From contig SMSO01000032.1 in NCBI GenBank assembly GCA_004764695.1, positions 2,320,501 through 2,384,500 of the forward strand: DNA of 64,000 bases, given 5' to 3'. Positions 10,544-20,453 of the stretch are shown piece after piece. How positions within the stretch are numbered: the first letter of the stretch is position 1; every line of letters begins with the position of its first letter. The DNA is from Schizochytrium sp. TIO01. Its lineage: Eukaryota > Sar > Bigyra > Thraustochytrida > Thraustochytriidae. The translations under genes were made by a program, and so were the position numbers. The notes below the pieces were generated by a model. That model was not told where the DNA came from. It searched no databases and worked only from the letters and a program-made list of their open reading frames with translations.

Positions 10544-12155
10544 GCACACGAAGTGACAGTCTTACCTTCTATTACAGTTGCCGATGCCTATTACAATTGC
10601 CGGCATCGGTGACGATCTCGCATGTCGCCATAAGATCTATTTCATCATGACAAAACCTTCTTGAATGGAATGGTTTGTTTTTTCTCTTGCCACCCTCGGT
10701 CCCGTCACCCCCTCGCTTTGAAATCATTTGCATCGCTTTCTATGAAAAAGCTTGTCGACGCAACCGAGTGTGCTTTTAACAAAACTCCTTTCGGTAGACG
10801 TATTTTTCCGTATTTGCTCGGTTCTGTTTAACCCATCTTCCGCATTTGTGAAGAGATAGAGGAAACATGTGCATTACCAGTAGCATGACCTTGTCATATT
10901 ATCAAAGAAAGCAATGTTCGTCGACATCGTCTTCGTTGCTCCAACCTAGCTTATTCCGTTTCATTTCCTAAACACGGCCGTTGCGTGTGCACAAACAGTA
11001 GAAGTAGTAAGTCTTAAAGAAACAAAAGCATACGCCGTAATAATATGGAAACTAGTATCAGTGTTTTGTACGAGCAGCAGCAGTAGCACAACCGACAACT
11101 CCTATTCAAAAATTCATCAAAAACTTTTCCTTGTACAATAAGTAGCTATAAGTATTGATAACTTTGAAAACTTGTTTTTACGTTTAAGAATACACTTGAA
11201 GTTTGACCTACTCCAAACCATGCCAATGTGGATATTCACTTGTATGAAATCTGGCATATGCCCCCGCCCCCCCCGCCTTGTGACGCAACAGCAGCAACCA
11301 TCCCATTACTCATCAATTCAAAATGCAAAAATGGACAATCCACGTGCTCAATAAGGAGCCGAGGTCAAAATCATTCACTTTCCTCGAAGTAGCCATGGAA
11401 TTATACATAGACTACCTGCGATGATACAAAACATGAGCAATTGAAGGCAACTTATTGTCAATGAAATTTTAATTTCTCTACTGAAAATTGCTAAGTTGGT
11501 CCAATTTATAAAGGATATGAGCAATTGACGGCAACATATTGCCGCCGATAGCTTGATTTTGTTACAGCAGATTCCTACGTTGATCTAATCTATAAATATG
11601 GGAGCAATGGAGGTCTTCCAACACTTCAATGCTGCCAAATTAGGTACATATCTTATTATTTGTGTTTTATAGAACAAATTATCGCGCCAAAGAAGACATC
11701 ACAATATATTTGAAAAATGAATGCAAATGTATCGTTTTAAAAAGCAAATGAAGAATTCTCAAATTCGTTTACACATTATGGACTTCTAATTGGAAAATGG
11801 ATGAGAAGAAACATAAGAGCAAGTGGAAAATACTGGGATAAAGAAGCAGTAAGGCAGGGGAAAACGAATTAAAAATCGCCCTGTCTTATACTTGCCTTTA
11901 TATGCAAGTAATGACAATCCTTGCCTACGGCCTTTGTCCGACGTTACCCAATCGAACATGATTTTTGTTGCTTTATGTTCTTGAATTGATAAAAAAGTAA
12001 AAACAGCCAAGGCGGCTCGTGCTGCACAAGGCTTCAAAGATCTTGCAGGGGGTGGCGCAACTGTGCAATAACAGCAACAGTCTGTCCAGTAGAAGGTTTT
12101 TGAGATGAAATAAGGTGGGCTCATAAGATTCATTAAAAGAACCATGGAACCATGC
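10544..12155. other. Convergent AT-rich spacer with a degenerate tandem repeat
   Basis: The spacer lies between the 3' ends of the TLC gene and the minus-strand gene at 12156. It contains AT-rich DNA, an approximately 84-base degenerate tandem repeat (11433-11613) and scattered short frames. A 119-codon minus frame at 11786-12145 has no recognisable domain and lies where the downstream gene's 3' UTR is expected. I see no supported gene. Confidence 0.6.
11433..11613. repeat. Degenerate tandem repeat, unit about 84 bases, 2+ copies
   Basis: ATGAGCAATTGAAGGCAAC at 11433 returns as ATGAGCAATTGACGGCAAC at 11517 and, more weakly, as ATGGGAGCAATGGAGG at 11598. The sequence before each copy (GTTGGTCCAATTTATAAA and GTTGATCTAATCTATAAA) is also related, so the whole unit is duplicated. 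Confidence 0.7.
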
Positions 12156-13124
12156 TTAGGCCTGGGAGTGAGCAGTCTCCTTCTTGAGTGCGGCTACCTC
12201 TCCCTTCAGTTGAGCAATCTCATCACGCAACCGAGCAATCAAAGCAACACATGAACCATCACAGTCCTTTCCTTTCCTTAGAGCTGAATCACCAAGGGCG
12301 TCGGTGCGCAGAGCGGTCGGAAGCTCAGTGCCTGTCGCGGTTGTGGGCAATGTGGGTACAGTTGGTCCATCTCTTGATCCAGACGGATTTGATGGACCAT
12401 TTGAAGGCCTGCCACGTTTAAGTCTGTTGTATTGTCTGATGATGTCGTCGTCTGACTCGAAGTAAGGGTTCTGCGTGTTTCGGTTCAAAACCTTTTCTGT
12501 GATGTATAAAGGAAGTGCCTCCGGATCTTGTTCATTGATGGAACCACGCAAACGGTCCACAGCCTTGCTCATGTTTTCAATATATTCCATTTTGTGCGCA
12601 ATGAATTCAGCGTAGCGCTCCGCGGGTACGTTTCTTGCTTTACTGCCCACGTAAATTACATTGGAGCGTACCTTTTGCTCAATTGACTGGCCATAGGCCT
12701 TGATGCTGAAAATGAACTCTGCGACAAATTTGTTTGACTTGCACTCTTGCGTGTGAAGTTTCATGCTCACAGTTTCAGGTACCAACAGAATGAGTTGCAC
12801 GAATTCCTCTGACTCGCTGTTAAACTTATGGATAGCCTCGTCAATCTTGAAGTTGGAAGTGCGGTCAAACTCACCTCCCGTGGATGAGATTTGCAGCACG
12901 CGAATATTTTCTAGCCTCCATTGCACAGCCCCTCCCAAAGGTTTGCTTGGTCGCACACCTTGTGCTGGTGATTGTGGCGGCAAGAAAACTACCACAAAAT
13001 GCATAGACCGACCATGCGAACCCACGTTAAGAAAGGCCCTCGAAGATTGGTGCATGATATGAACGCTACTGGACTCGACGCCCGGTGGGTCCGGCGGCGA
13101 GCCTGAAGTGCCCTGAGAATCCAT
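12156..13124 (-). CDS. Uncharacterised protein with C-terminal coiled coil
   Basis: 322 residues from a true ATG at 13124. I do not recognise the family. Residues about 1-20 are Pro/Ser-rich. Residues about 35-200 look like a folded, beta-rich globular domain (SMHFVVVFLPP, FVQLILLVP, KFVAEFIFSIKAYG). A Gly/Ser/Pro-rich linker follows from about 235 to 285, and the last 30 residues form a clear heptad helix (LIARLRDEIAQLKGEVAALK). The protein has no transmembrane segment and no signal peptide, so it is probably cytosolic or nuclear and oligomeric through the coiled coil. It is convergent with the TLC gene. Confidence 0.75.
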   Translation of the reverse strand: MDSQGTSGSPPDPPGVESSSVHIMHQSSRAFLNVGSHGRSMHFVVVFLPPQSPAQGVRPSKPLGGAVQWRLENIRVLQISSTGGEFDRTSNFKIDEAIHKFNSESEEFVQLILLVPETVSMKLHTQECKSNKFVAEFIFSIKAYGQSIEQKVRSNVIYVGSKARNVPAERYAEFIAHKMEYIENMSKAVDRLRGSINEQDPEALPLYITEKVLNRNTQNPYFESDDDIIRQYNRLKRGRPSNGPSNPSGSRDGPTVPTLPTTATGTELPTALRTDALGDSALRKGKDCDGSCVALIARLRDEIAQLKGEVAALKKETAHSQA

Positions 13125-14433
13125 CTTGCAGTTGCAAATTAATGTAACACAATTCAGCTACTCAAAAAGGCTGCACAATTTTCACGCACCTTGCGTGCGC
13201 CAAGCACCTCAAATTGCTTCTGCAACTCCACGCTGCCGCAACCCGTTTCTATTTCGGCCTCTTTTGGATGATCGTTTTATATGGTATTCTGTATCTGTAT
13301 ATCTGTATATATACTAGCTCTGTTCTCCTTCGCTGTTGTTTTTTCCCACTGCTCTCGCGCCCAACAGCGAAATGCTCGCTCCAGAGTCGCCGCTACAGAG
13401 CCGCCGCACAGACTGTGGCGCGTTCAAGACGCCTCGGAGGCCTACCCGCCGTACACGGAGCCGCGGAGGCAGCCGGAGAAGCGCGCACGAGCCCGCTCGC
13501 CCAGCGCAGAGATCAAGGTCTGTTGCGGACCAACTATGACGAGTAAAAAAGAAGCAGAAAAAGACGAATACTGAGCATGACGAGTAAAAAAGAAGCAGAA
13601 AAAGACGAATACTGAGCATACCAACTTAGAAGACAGTACGTAGGTAGTAATACCACCTCCTACCTAGGAGTATAGTACCTAGTACCTACCTATCTGTCTT
13701 TATGCATTCATTGCTTTCGACCCAATAATAAGCAAATACTTTTATCAAGTAGAAGTATACGAGTACCTCGTGGAGAGGGAAAATAAACAAACACGCCAGA
13801 AACAATAATAAACATAATCATAACAAATGAAGCAGATAGCAAATACCGTATTACAGTTGGCTAACTGCTACGTAGTTGCTATTCCCTGCTAACAGCACAA
13901 AGGGATGGCACCTCGGGAATAAATAGCAAACTAGTACTACCTAGGTACTGTAGTTGATAATGTAATGCAGCAGAGAAGTGGCTCGCTAAAGGGAATAACG
14001 ATGGATTTGAGCAAGGCTTAGATATAATGTGGTCGTGAAATAAGTGCGTTCATAATAGATTACGTTGAGTTTGGTTTCAAGGTAGCTATAGCTCACAAGA
14101 ATAAACAACAAAGTGGATGCATGATATGGGCCGATTATGCCAAATGCTGCCATCCTCAGGAGGCGTCTAAGACTTGTAAATTTGCCAGGAAAATAGTTTC
14201 CTAGTACTGTGAGGATCTGTGCTGAATTGCCTTATTACTTTTAAAAGACAATTTCAAAGATAACTTGTAACACATTACTATTCGTCAAAGGAAGCAACCG
14301 AGGAAATAGCAACGATCAAAATCTTGCACGAAATTTAGCTCAATAAAATTCTGCAAATAAAAACAAAAGTGCAGCACTCAAATAAAGGACATAATAAGCA
14401 CGCATGCTTATACTGTGGTCATACCTGCTACCT
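13125..14433. other. Intergenic spacer with a 41-base tandem duplication
   Basis: This is 5' of the gene at 12156 and 3' of the gene at 14434, both on the minus strand. It includes a GC-rich patch at 13360-13530, the tandem duplication at 13536-13617, and clusters of CTAGTAC/ACCTAGG-like words near 13650-13690 and 13930-13945. Open frames here are short, overlap on several frames and lack domains. Confidence 0.6.
13536..13617. repeat. Perfect 41-base tandem duplication
   Basis: Two adjacent identical 41-base copies each begin ATGACGAGTAAAAAAGAAGC and contain TGA stops. This looks like a recent slippage or duplication event in noncoding DNA. Confidence 0.85.
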
Positions 14434-16065
14434 TCATTCAGAATCATAGAGCTCTTCAGAGGCATCGTAAGAAGTTGCAACACGTAAAGCACGACTTCGC
14501 GAGCCACCACGGCTGAGCATTAAGATCCACTTCATGTCTTCGACACCCATACTCGATGGAGGGCTAAACCACTCAAGCCCTTTGTGAACTTGAAACCCGT
14601 AATTTATGAGCCGATCAAGAGCCGGCTGGTCTTCTTCGACCTCGACCAATGTTGTTCTTCTTGCTACCAAGTCGATTGAATTAGCTCCAAAGTGAAGCCC
14701 ATCATCAAAATAGGCTTCATCACTTCCGAATTCATCAATATCCTCGTTAAACTGATTTTCTCCACCCCCGCGAAATGGCCGTGTTGTCGAAGACCGCGAT
14801 TGTGGAATTTTACCATAAGGTGGTAAAACCGGAACCCCCATTTCAATAACCTTTGTGATTTCAGGGCAAACCTCTGCGCGTAACATTCGTAGAGTTTCTA
14901 AGCGGTGTCTAGAAAGAAAACCAGCTTGAAGCATGAGCTCAAAAGAAGCCCACGCGCAACAAGAGACATCTAAATACCGCAACGTACGGAAATTTTGCTC
15001 ATTGCCTAATGTACATAAGAGATAGAATGATGATTCGCCCGTGTTGAAATTACCTGCAAGAGAAAGGGCTTGTAAGCCTGGGCAAGCCTGGGCAAGGAGT
15101 TCTACTACATCTTCTGTAAGATTCGGGCAAAATGAAATATCCAGCTCTGTAAGTTTGTGGACGCCTCGCACCTGGATTGCATCATGCAGAAGTAACGCCG
15201 CCTCCCACGAGTCAATTAATCCATCTGAGACAGTCTCCGTCAAGACCTCATCTGTCACTTTATGAGTTGACGCGTCCTGGTTTTCACCGCCTTCTGAAGA
15301 GTATTTCGCCTGTAATGCCGCGAGCTCTTGCTCCATATCGTATTCAGCTCTTCCATAATCATCAGCTGATAGCTCCCAATCGTCAACAGTCTCGAGCTGT
15401 AGTAGCGTCTTCGGCTTTGAGCTATCATCTCCTTTGACGCCAGAAACCTCAGCACTAGGTTCAATAATGTGTACAAAGTCATCTGTGACTTCGGAGCACC
15501 GAAGTTGCAAGTATGTCATATTACCGTCCAGAAGTCCTACGAGAATCTCGTTAGTAATGATTCCACGCGGTCGACCTGTGTTACTATGCGTTTGCATCGC
15601 TACTAGCGCAGTTTGGCGCAGAATCTCAGCCTTAAGCCCTGGCGGCATGGTGGCCAGTGCCTCAATGTCTTCCCTGTTGACAAATTGCAGATCCCTGACG
15701 ACGTGACGTACACAAAGTGCTTCAAGCGAGTAAATCTTTGGGTCTACACGAAGCCAATCTGAAAGAGATCTTCGAAGGAAATCACGCGTGGCACGGTCAT
15801 ATTCAGGACCCGCGCTGCGACGGAGTGCTTGAGATGCAAGGTATTGTCGCTCCTTTTCCTGGCGACGCCTGAACCCTTCATACATTCGCATTTCCTGCAC
15901 CTGTCGAGAAAGTGTCATGTGATTTGAATTGCTGTCCTCATCACCATCTCTGTGAGGACCTCCAACGCCTTTCGAGATCGAGTGTCGTGAGAGTGCAGCA
16001 CGGATCTCGAATCGCGCCATGGCACGCCAGTGGCCGCATTTACCAGGCCGATCGGGGTCCGCCAT
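14434..16065 (-). CDS. Rad7/AMN1-like leucine-rich-repeat protein
   Basis: 543 residues from the first true ATG at 16065. The N-terminal basic region is followed at about residues 112-155 by a helical segment (SLEALCVRHVVRDLQ...LATMPPGLKAEIL) that resembles the region before the repeats in Rad7- and AMN1-type LRR proteins. Acidic linkers follow. Cysteine-containing LRRs lie at about 300-410 (LTELDISFCPNLTEDVVELL, LQALSLAGN, LRYLDVSCCAW). Such proteins usually act as substrate adaptors of cullin ubiquitin ligases or in excision repair. A canonical F-box is not obvious, so the ligase role is an inference. The C-terminus ends in an acidic/Tyr tail (SEELYDSE). Confidence 0.65.
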   Translation of the reverse strand: MADPDRPGKCGHWRAMARFEIRAALSRHSISKGVGGPHRDGDEDSNSNHMTLSRQVQEMRMYEGFRRRQEKERQYLASQALRRSAGPEYDRATRDFLRRSLSDWLRVDPKIYSLEALCVRHVVRDLQFVNREDIEALATMPPGLKAEILRQTALVAMQTHSNTGRPRGIITNEILVGLLDGNMTYLQLRCSEVTDDFVHIIEPSAEVSGVKGDDSSKPKTLLQLETVDDWELSADDYGRAEYDMEQELAALQAKYSSEGGENQDASTHKVTDEVLTETVSDGLIDSWEAALLLHDAIQVRGVHKLTELDISFCPNLTEDVVELLAQACPGLQALSLAGNFNTGESSFYLLCTLGNEQNFRTLRYLDVSCCAWASFELMLQAGFLSRHRLETLRMLRAEVCPEITKVIEMGVPVLPPYGKIPQSRSSTTRPFRGGGENQFNEDIDEFGSDEAYFDDGLHFGANSIDLVARRTTLVEVEEDQPALDRLINYGFQVHKGLEWFSPPSSMGVEDMKWILMLSRGGSRSRALRVATSYDASEELYDSE

Positions 16066-16410
16066 AACGATGATTGGGGTCCGGTGCAAGGTCTAACCCA
16101 CAAAGTGGGAAACGGGCCGGACCTGGGATCGTACAAAATGTTAAAGAATGGCTCTGAAGAGGCAGAAGGTTGAGGCGAGTGAGGAATTGTGATGCTTGGT
16201 GAGTCATTACTTTCATTTCTTTCGCTTATTTTTGTTTATATTCTTTTTTGTTTATAACTTACACCTATACATAGAGACTACTACTACAATCTAGGCACAA
16301 CCTATGATATACTTGCTCAGCCGCTGCTGCAAATGCACCTTTTCTCCACCAAACGTAGGGCGTAACTCATCCAAACACGGCAGTCTAGATACTGTACATG
16401 TTTCAAATCA
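16066..16410. other. Divergent intergenic region
   Basis: 345 bases between the divergent start of the LRR gene at 16065 and the first ATG of the next plus-strand gene model. It is AT-rich, has a T-rich tract near 16205-16250, and shows no coding signal. It presumably carries both promoters. Confidence 0.5.
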
Positions 16411-18804
16411 ATGGGAACCATTCACGTGAATTGGAGTCGGTATTTTAAAGGAAGGAGAGTGTTCAACGAGTGTTTAACGTTTGTAAATCAGAACCCGAAT
16501 CTTAGGAACATATCAGGGACATATTGTTTGTATTTACCAAGCAAGATAATTGATCTCAAATTATCAACCTTGCAGACACCAACTATTCTTTTGCGCCTCA
16601 CTGCGCGATTCCCAATGATCAATCAGGTTGGGCTTGAAAATACAAAATTAGACCTCTGGCGGATCGACATACTTACTATCTTGCCTTTTTAAAGTTTTAC
16701 GAAATTGGTCAAATGACACTGGCCCGAACGACAGAGCAGTACATGCTTTTACTGCGCTGGGTACAAACCTCGAACGGGTGCTGACTTCACATTGTTATTG
16801 GCACCTATTCTTATCAGTCAAACTCAGAGCATTCTCCAAATTCACTGCACGAAAACAAAGTTTTTCTTTTACCAACAAACTTGGTTAACTACCTATCCAC
16901 GCAAAAGCAACTAACTCGGTTTCTGGCAGCCCTAGAACCTCAAAGTCTAGTGCCGACGAGACTGATGCTGCGCGGTCTAGCCCTGGAAGAGGCTGCATCG
17001 TTGCTATGTCGGTGCGAGATTAACCGCGTTCTTACTGAGCAGCATGTTACTTTGAAAACTGAGCCCATGAGTGACATCCCAGTGTCCAAGTCAGGTGTGG
17101 AGGTTAGCACGGTGCCAGGAGGGGGCAACAATTCTTCTGAAAGGTCAAGGAAACGCAGGAAAACCAATGGGGAATGCGATCGTGACAAGGACCTTAGCGG
17201 AAGCAAAAGTAGCAAAACGAATGACATACACAAAGACATTGACCATGATAGTAGTAGCAAAGATAGTGTTGACTGCAATGACGAAAACTACAACAGCGAT
17301 GATGATAGTGACAATGAACATGACAATGGCAAAAAAGGTGAGGCTGTGCACGCAAAATTACATCCTCAAGGCACCACTGATGTGCAAGTTGGCGAGGGTA
17401 AAAGTGTAGAGAGGGATCTTCTAGAGATAGCTATTATCTGGCCTGCTCGGGACTCGTCGAACAGTGAACAGCTGCATCAAAATCAAGGCGGTTGTGAGTC
17501 AAAAATTGACAGCGCACTTGATTCTGGGCTTGCCTCACCAAGGTTGGCCCCATTGCTTCCTATTGAAACTGTGGAAAAAATGCAAGTGCGATTGAAATGC
17601 ACAGCATGCAAACACACTGTTGTTCCATGTGCATGTTGTAGGAGGGCACTCATTCCAGTTAATGATAAAGCAGCCACTCTAGAGGCCTGTGGACTGTGCG
17701 GATTTATTGAAGTTTTTGATTCTCAGCTGCGCCAGGACCTAAATCTATATCCGTATGACATTTTAACAAGATCCAAGGATGAAATTCGCTGGATTCAGTC
17801 CTGCCGAAGTCGACTTGGGTTTGCTGCGAAACTCAAGTCCCTTTGGAGAATTAAGGGAACTGAGTTACAGGTGATTGCTAATGAAAAAAAACCTGCTGAA
17901 CCTCGTTTAGAACGTGAGTTCATGCTATATCGAGAACTTATACTGGCCCTGTCAAATCCTCGCCAGCGACGAGCAGATACCCACCTCTCTCTAACAATTC
18001 GTCCTCCACGACGCTCACTTGAGGAAAGCTTACAGGAGTTGCGAGAACTAGAATCCAAGACGCAAGGGGAAACACAGTGTTCTGACGTAATAAGTATGCA
18101 CGCTCTTCCACGTGCTCGCCGCGAAGTCGAGCGAGCAGAGCAGCTTGCAGGTAAGCTTCCTGAACTCACTCAAACCCTCAGTTCATTAGAAATTGCGATC
18201 CGAACGCGACTTCAAGCAACAGAACAAAAGGAACAAAAGGGCACAGGATCAAGCTCTCGTGCAGAGAAGATCCTTCAACGCTATATGAAGACATGTTATG
18301 CGAGAGCCCTTGGAGAATACCAAGAGGCATTTTCGAAGGTTGGAAAAGCTCTTATTGCGGTGCAAGAGTTACTTCTAGATATCTTCGAGGCAACTCTACC
18401 TTTGGATATCTCTATAAACTCTAACAAGAGAGCGGGAACCCCAAAATAGCCAGAATGTTACGCAGCGGAGCCTTGAGAGTAGTTATTCTCATCTTCAAAG
18501 AGATGAGAGTACGCTTGTTGCGCGCTTCAACTCTCAAAAACTCATTAAAGTTCTTCGTGAAATTTATTATGAACTTACTGCATGTACTATGATTCCTGTA
18601 CCTCGTCAAGGCCCCCCATCTCCACCGCCTTTATTCAAAGCCTCTCAAAAGTCTCCTATTGGAAAGGTGAAAGCTACTGCAGATTCACAAGCGGATATTG
18701 GAGGTAACGAGGAAGGCAGTTCTTATCAAGGTATTCCAGGAGCTGCTAGCCAGCTTAGCAAATATAGCCAGGAGTCTATATCAAGCAATGAGCCATACCG
18801 CTAG
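16411..18804 (+). CDS. Multi-exon protein with LRR-like N-terminus and Cys-rich Zn-ribbon-like centre
   Basis: Family not recognised. The best exon model is 16411-16626, 16695-16760, 16818-18359 and 18454-18804, which totals 725 codons. Supporting signals are the 57-nt intron 16761-16817 (GTACAA...TATCAG with CTGAC), which removes an in-frame TGA, and the last acceptor CCAG after a CTCTAAC branch-like word. The donors GTTGGG and GTGCAA are weak, so exon borders are uncertain. The central exon is the firm part and is continuously open from 16785 to 18449. The N-terminus has LRR-like leucine spacing. Next comes an acidic Ser/Asp-rich low-complexity region, then a cysteine cluster (CTACKHTVVPCACCRR...CGLCG) that could bind zinc, then long charged helices. 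If the last intron is wrong, the protein ends at 18449 and 18454-18804 is unexplained coding-like sequence. Confidence 0.45.
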
Positions 18805-20453
18805 TCAGAGAAGCTGGTAGGCTAAGAAACTATGTGCATCCTACATTTTATCATTCAAACATATTATTAATCTTTGGCTTATTAAAAAAAAAGTTAACAA
18901 AACTAGGTATAATAAAAGACAGGGTAATATAGAACAACCTGTAGACCAAGTCCTGAATAAAAAATTTATAAATCATCCACTGATAGAATTGAATACAAAA
19001 TACTTACAATAATAGCCATAAAAGCTAGCGTGCATGGCAACTTGAATTGTAAAGGCACGATCAATGAGACTTCGCTTTTAATAATCTTTGTTTGTATGTT
19101 GTTCACTTTCCTACGAGCCAAGGGACAACTGTCATTGCTAGGCCACGCTGGACGGCCTTCGACAGTGCACGCAATACAACAGATAGTCACGAGCGAGCTC
19201 TGACTCGAGGTTCATTTGGGTGTCACAAAATATACACAATGTACACGAGCTGGTACAGTCCCAATTACCTCCCCAAGAACATTATTCTAAGTTAATCTTA
19301 AAGCTTGGCTTTTTCCCTTTGCTGTTTAAAAGAAAGCAGCGTGAAACAAACTCTGGCAAAGTTACATAACCTACTGCGAAGCTTGCATCACCTAGTAGTT
19401 TCCACCTTTCTGGCTAGACCTAACATATCCTTTGACAAGATTGCAGCACGTGTCTACTCATGCGAGGTAGACGTCATCGTCGTTCCATCAAAGAGGCAGC
19501 TGTCGAGATCATCAGAACTACGTCCCTTCTGAGCTTTGACTTTACAAAGCACACGCAACGGATGTCCTCGCCTCGGTCCGACAGAGCCCACTGAGTGATT
19601 GACTCACTCACTCACTGACTCCAAGACCTCATCTCCCTCAAAGCCCTCCATCGAAACGAGTTCCTCGCTAGCCTTAAGTCCAATAGCGGCCAACGAGGTG
19701 ACCGAACACGCGTTTCGGATGGGCACTCTCCCAACGCAGTCCCTGAGGAGTCAATCCGCATCTGTTATGGTGTTGCGGTCTCGAGTTCTGATTGTAGAAC
19801 TCAGCAGCACTGGTCACTCAGACCGTCTGAGGTCTTAGGAATCACTGAAGGAAGGCCCAATCGCGACGTGTCCCTATTGGTGGCGTATGAAGTGCTAGAG
19901 GGGCAATTACCAGGAGAGCGGAATGAAAGGAAGAAAGAAGGGAAGGAAGGAGGTCGTAGCGAAGCATTAGGTAATGGTAGAGGTGGCCAGAACGATGTAT
20001 TGTGATGGTCATTACATTACAATGATGATTATGGATGTTCCGAAGAGTTATTAGCTTCTGTCTACATAGTATGTACATGGGAGACTTCTGAAGAAGAAGA
20101 CCTGTGCGTCTCGGAGATCAAAACCTCAATTGAGGCTGGGTCTCGGAGCAAGCAAGCTGGCAAGGGCGAGGCCTATCAAGGAGCTGAAGGCAGAAGTGCT
20201 CTTCTTACTGCTACGTCTTGCTACTGTGGTTAGTGAAGGGTCCGCTAAGGGACAAGTTCCTAGTGAACTCAATCAGACACTAGTACGGGAAACCTGGCTT
20301 TGACGCCAAGCTTAGCAGCGAAAAGGACGAACAAAACTGAAAAGGCTAAGCCAGCAGTTCGTGGAACTTGCCTACAGCAAAATACATCTGGGAAGCAAAC
20401 CCATTTTACAGGTCTAGTTGGTTTGAAGTCTCGCACACGCCTCCTGAAGCAGA
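18805..20453. other. Intergenic region with unassigned coding-like frames
   Basis: No complete gene is supported. Two plus-strand frames without an ATG are unusually protein-like: about 19619-19990 (LQDLISLKALHRNEFL...) and about 20105-20305 (LARARPIKELKAEVLFLLL). They may be exons of an unrecognised gene or a decayed gene. AT-rich flanks lie on both sides. Sequence just upstream of 20454 shows a possible acceptor (TTTTACAG at 20406-20413), so the hydrolase mRNA may carry a 5' intron. Confidence 0.4.

Noticed and set aside
16881-16964. Upstream TTG start for the Cys-rich protein
   Set aside because: Eukaryotic initiation there is unlikely; the open sequence is better explained as part of an exon beginning at 16818.
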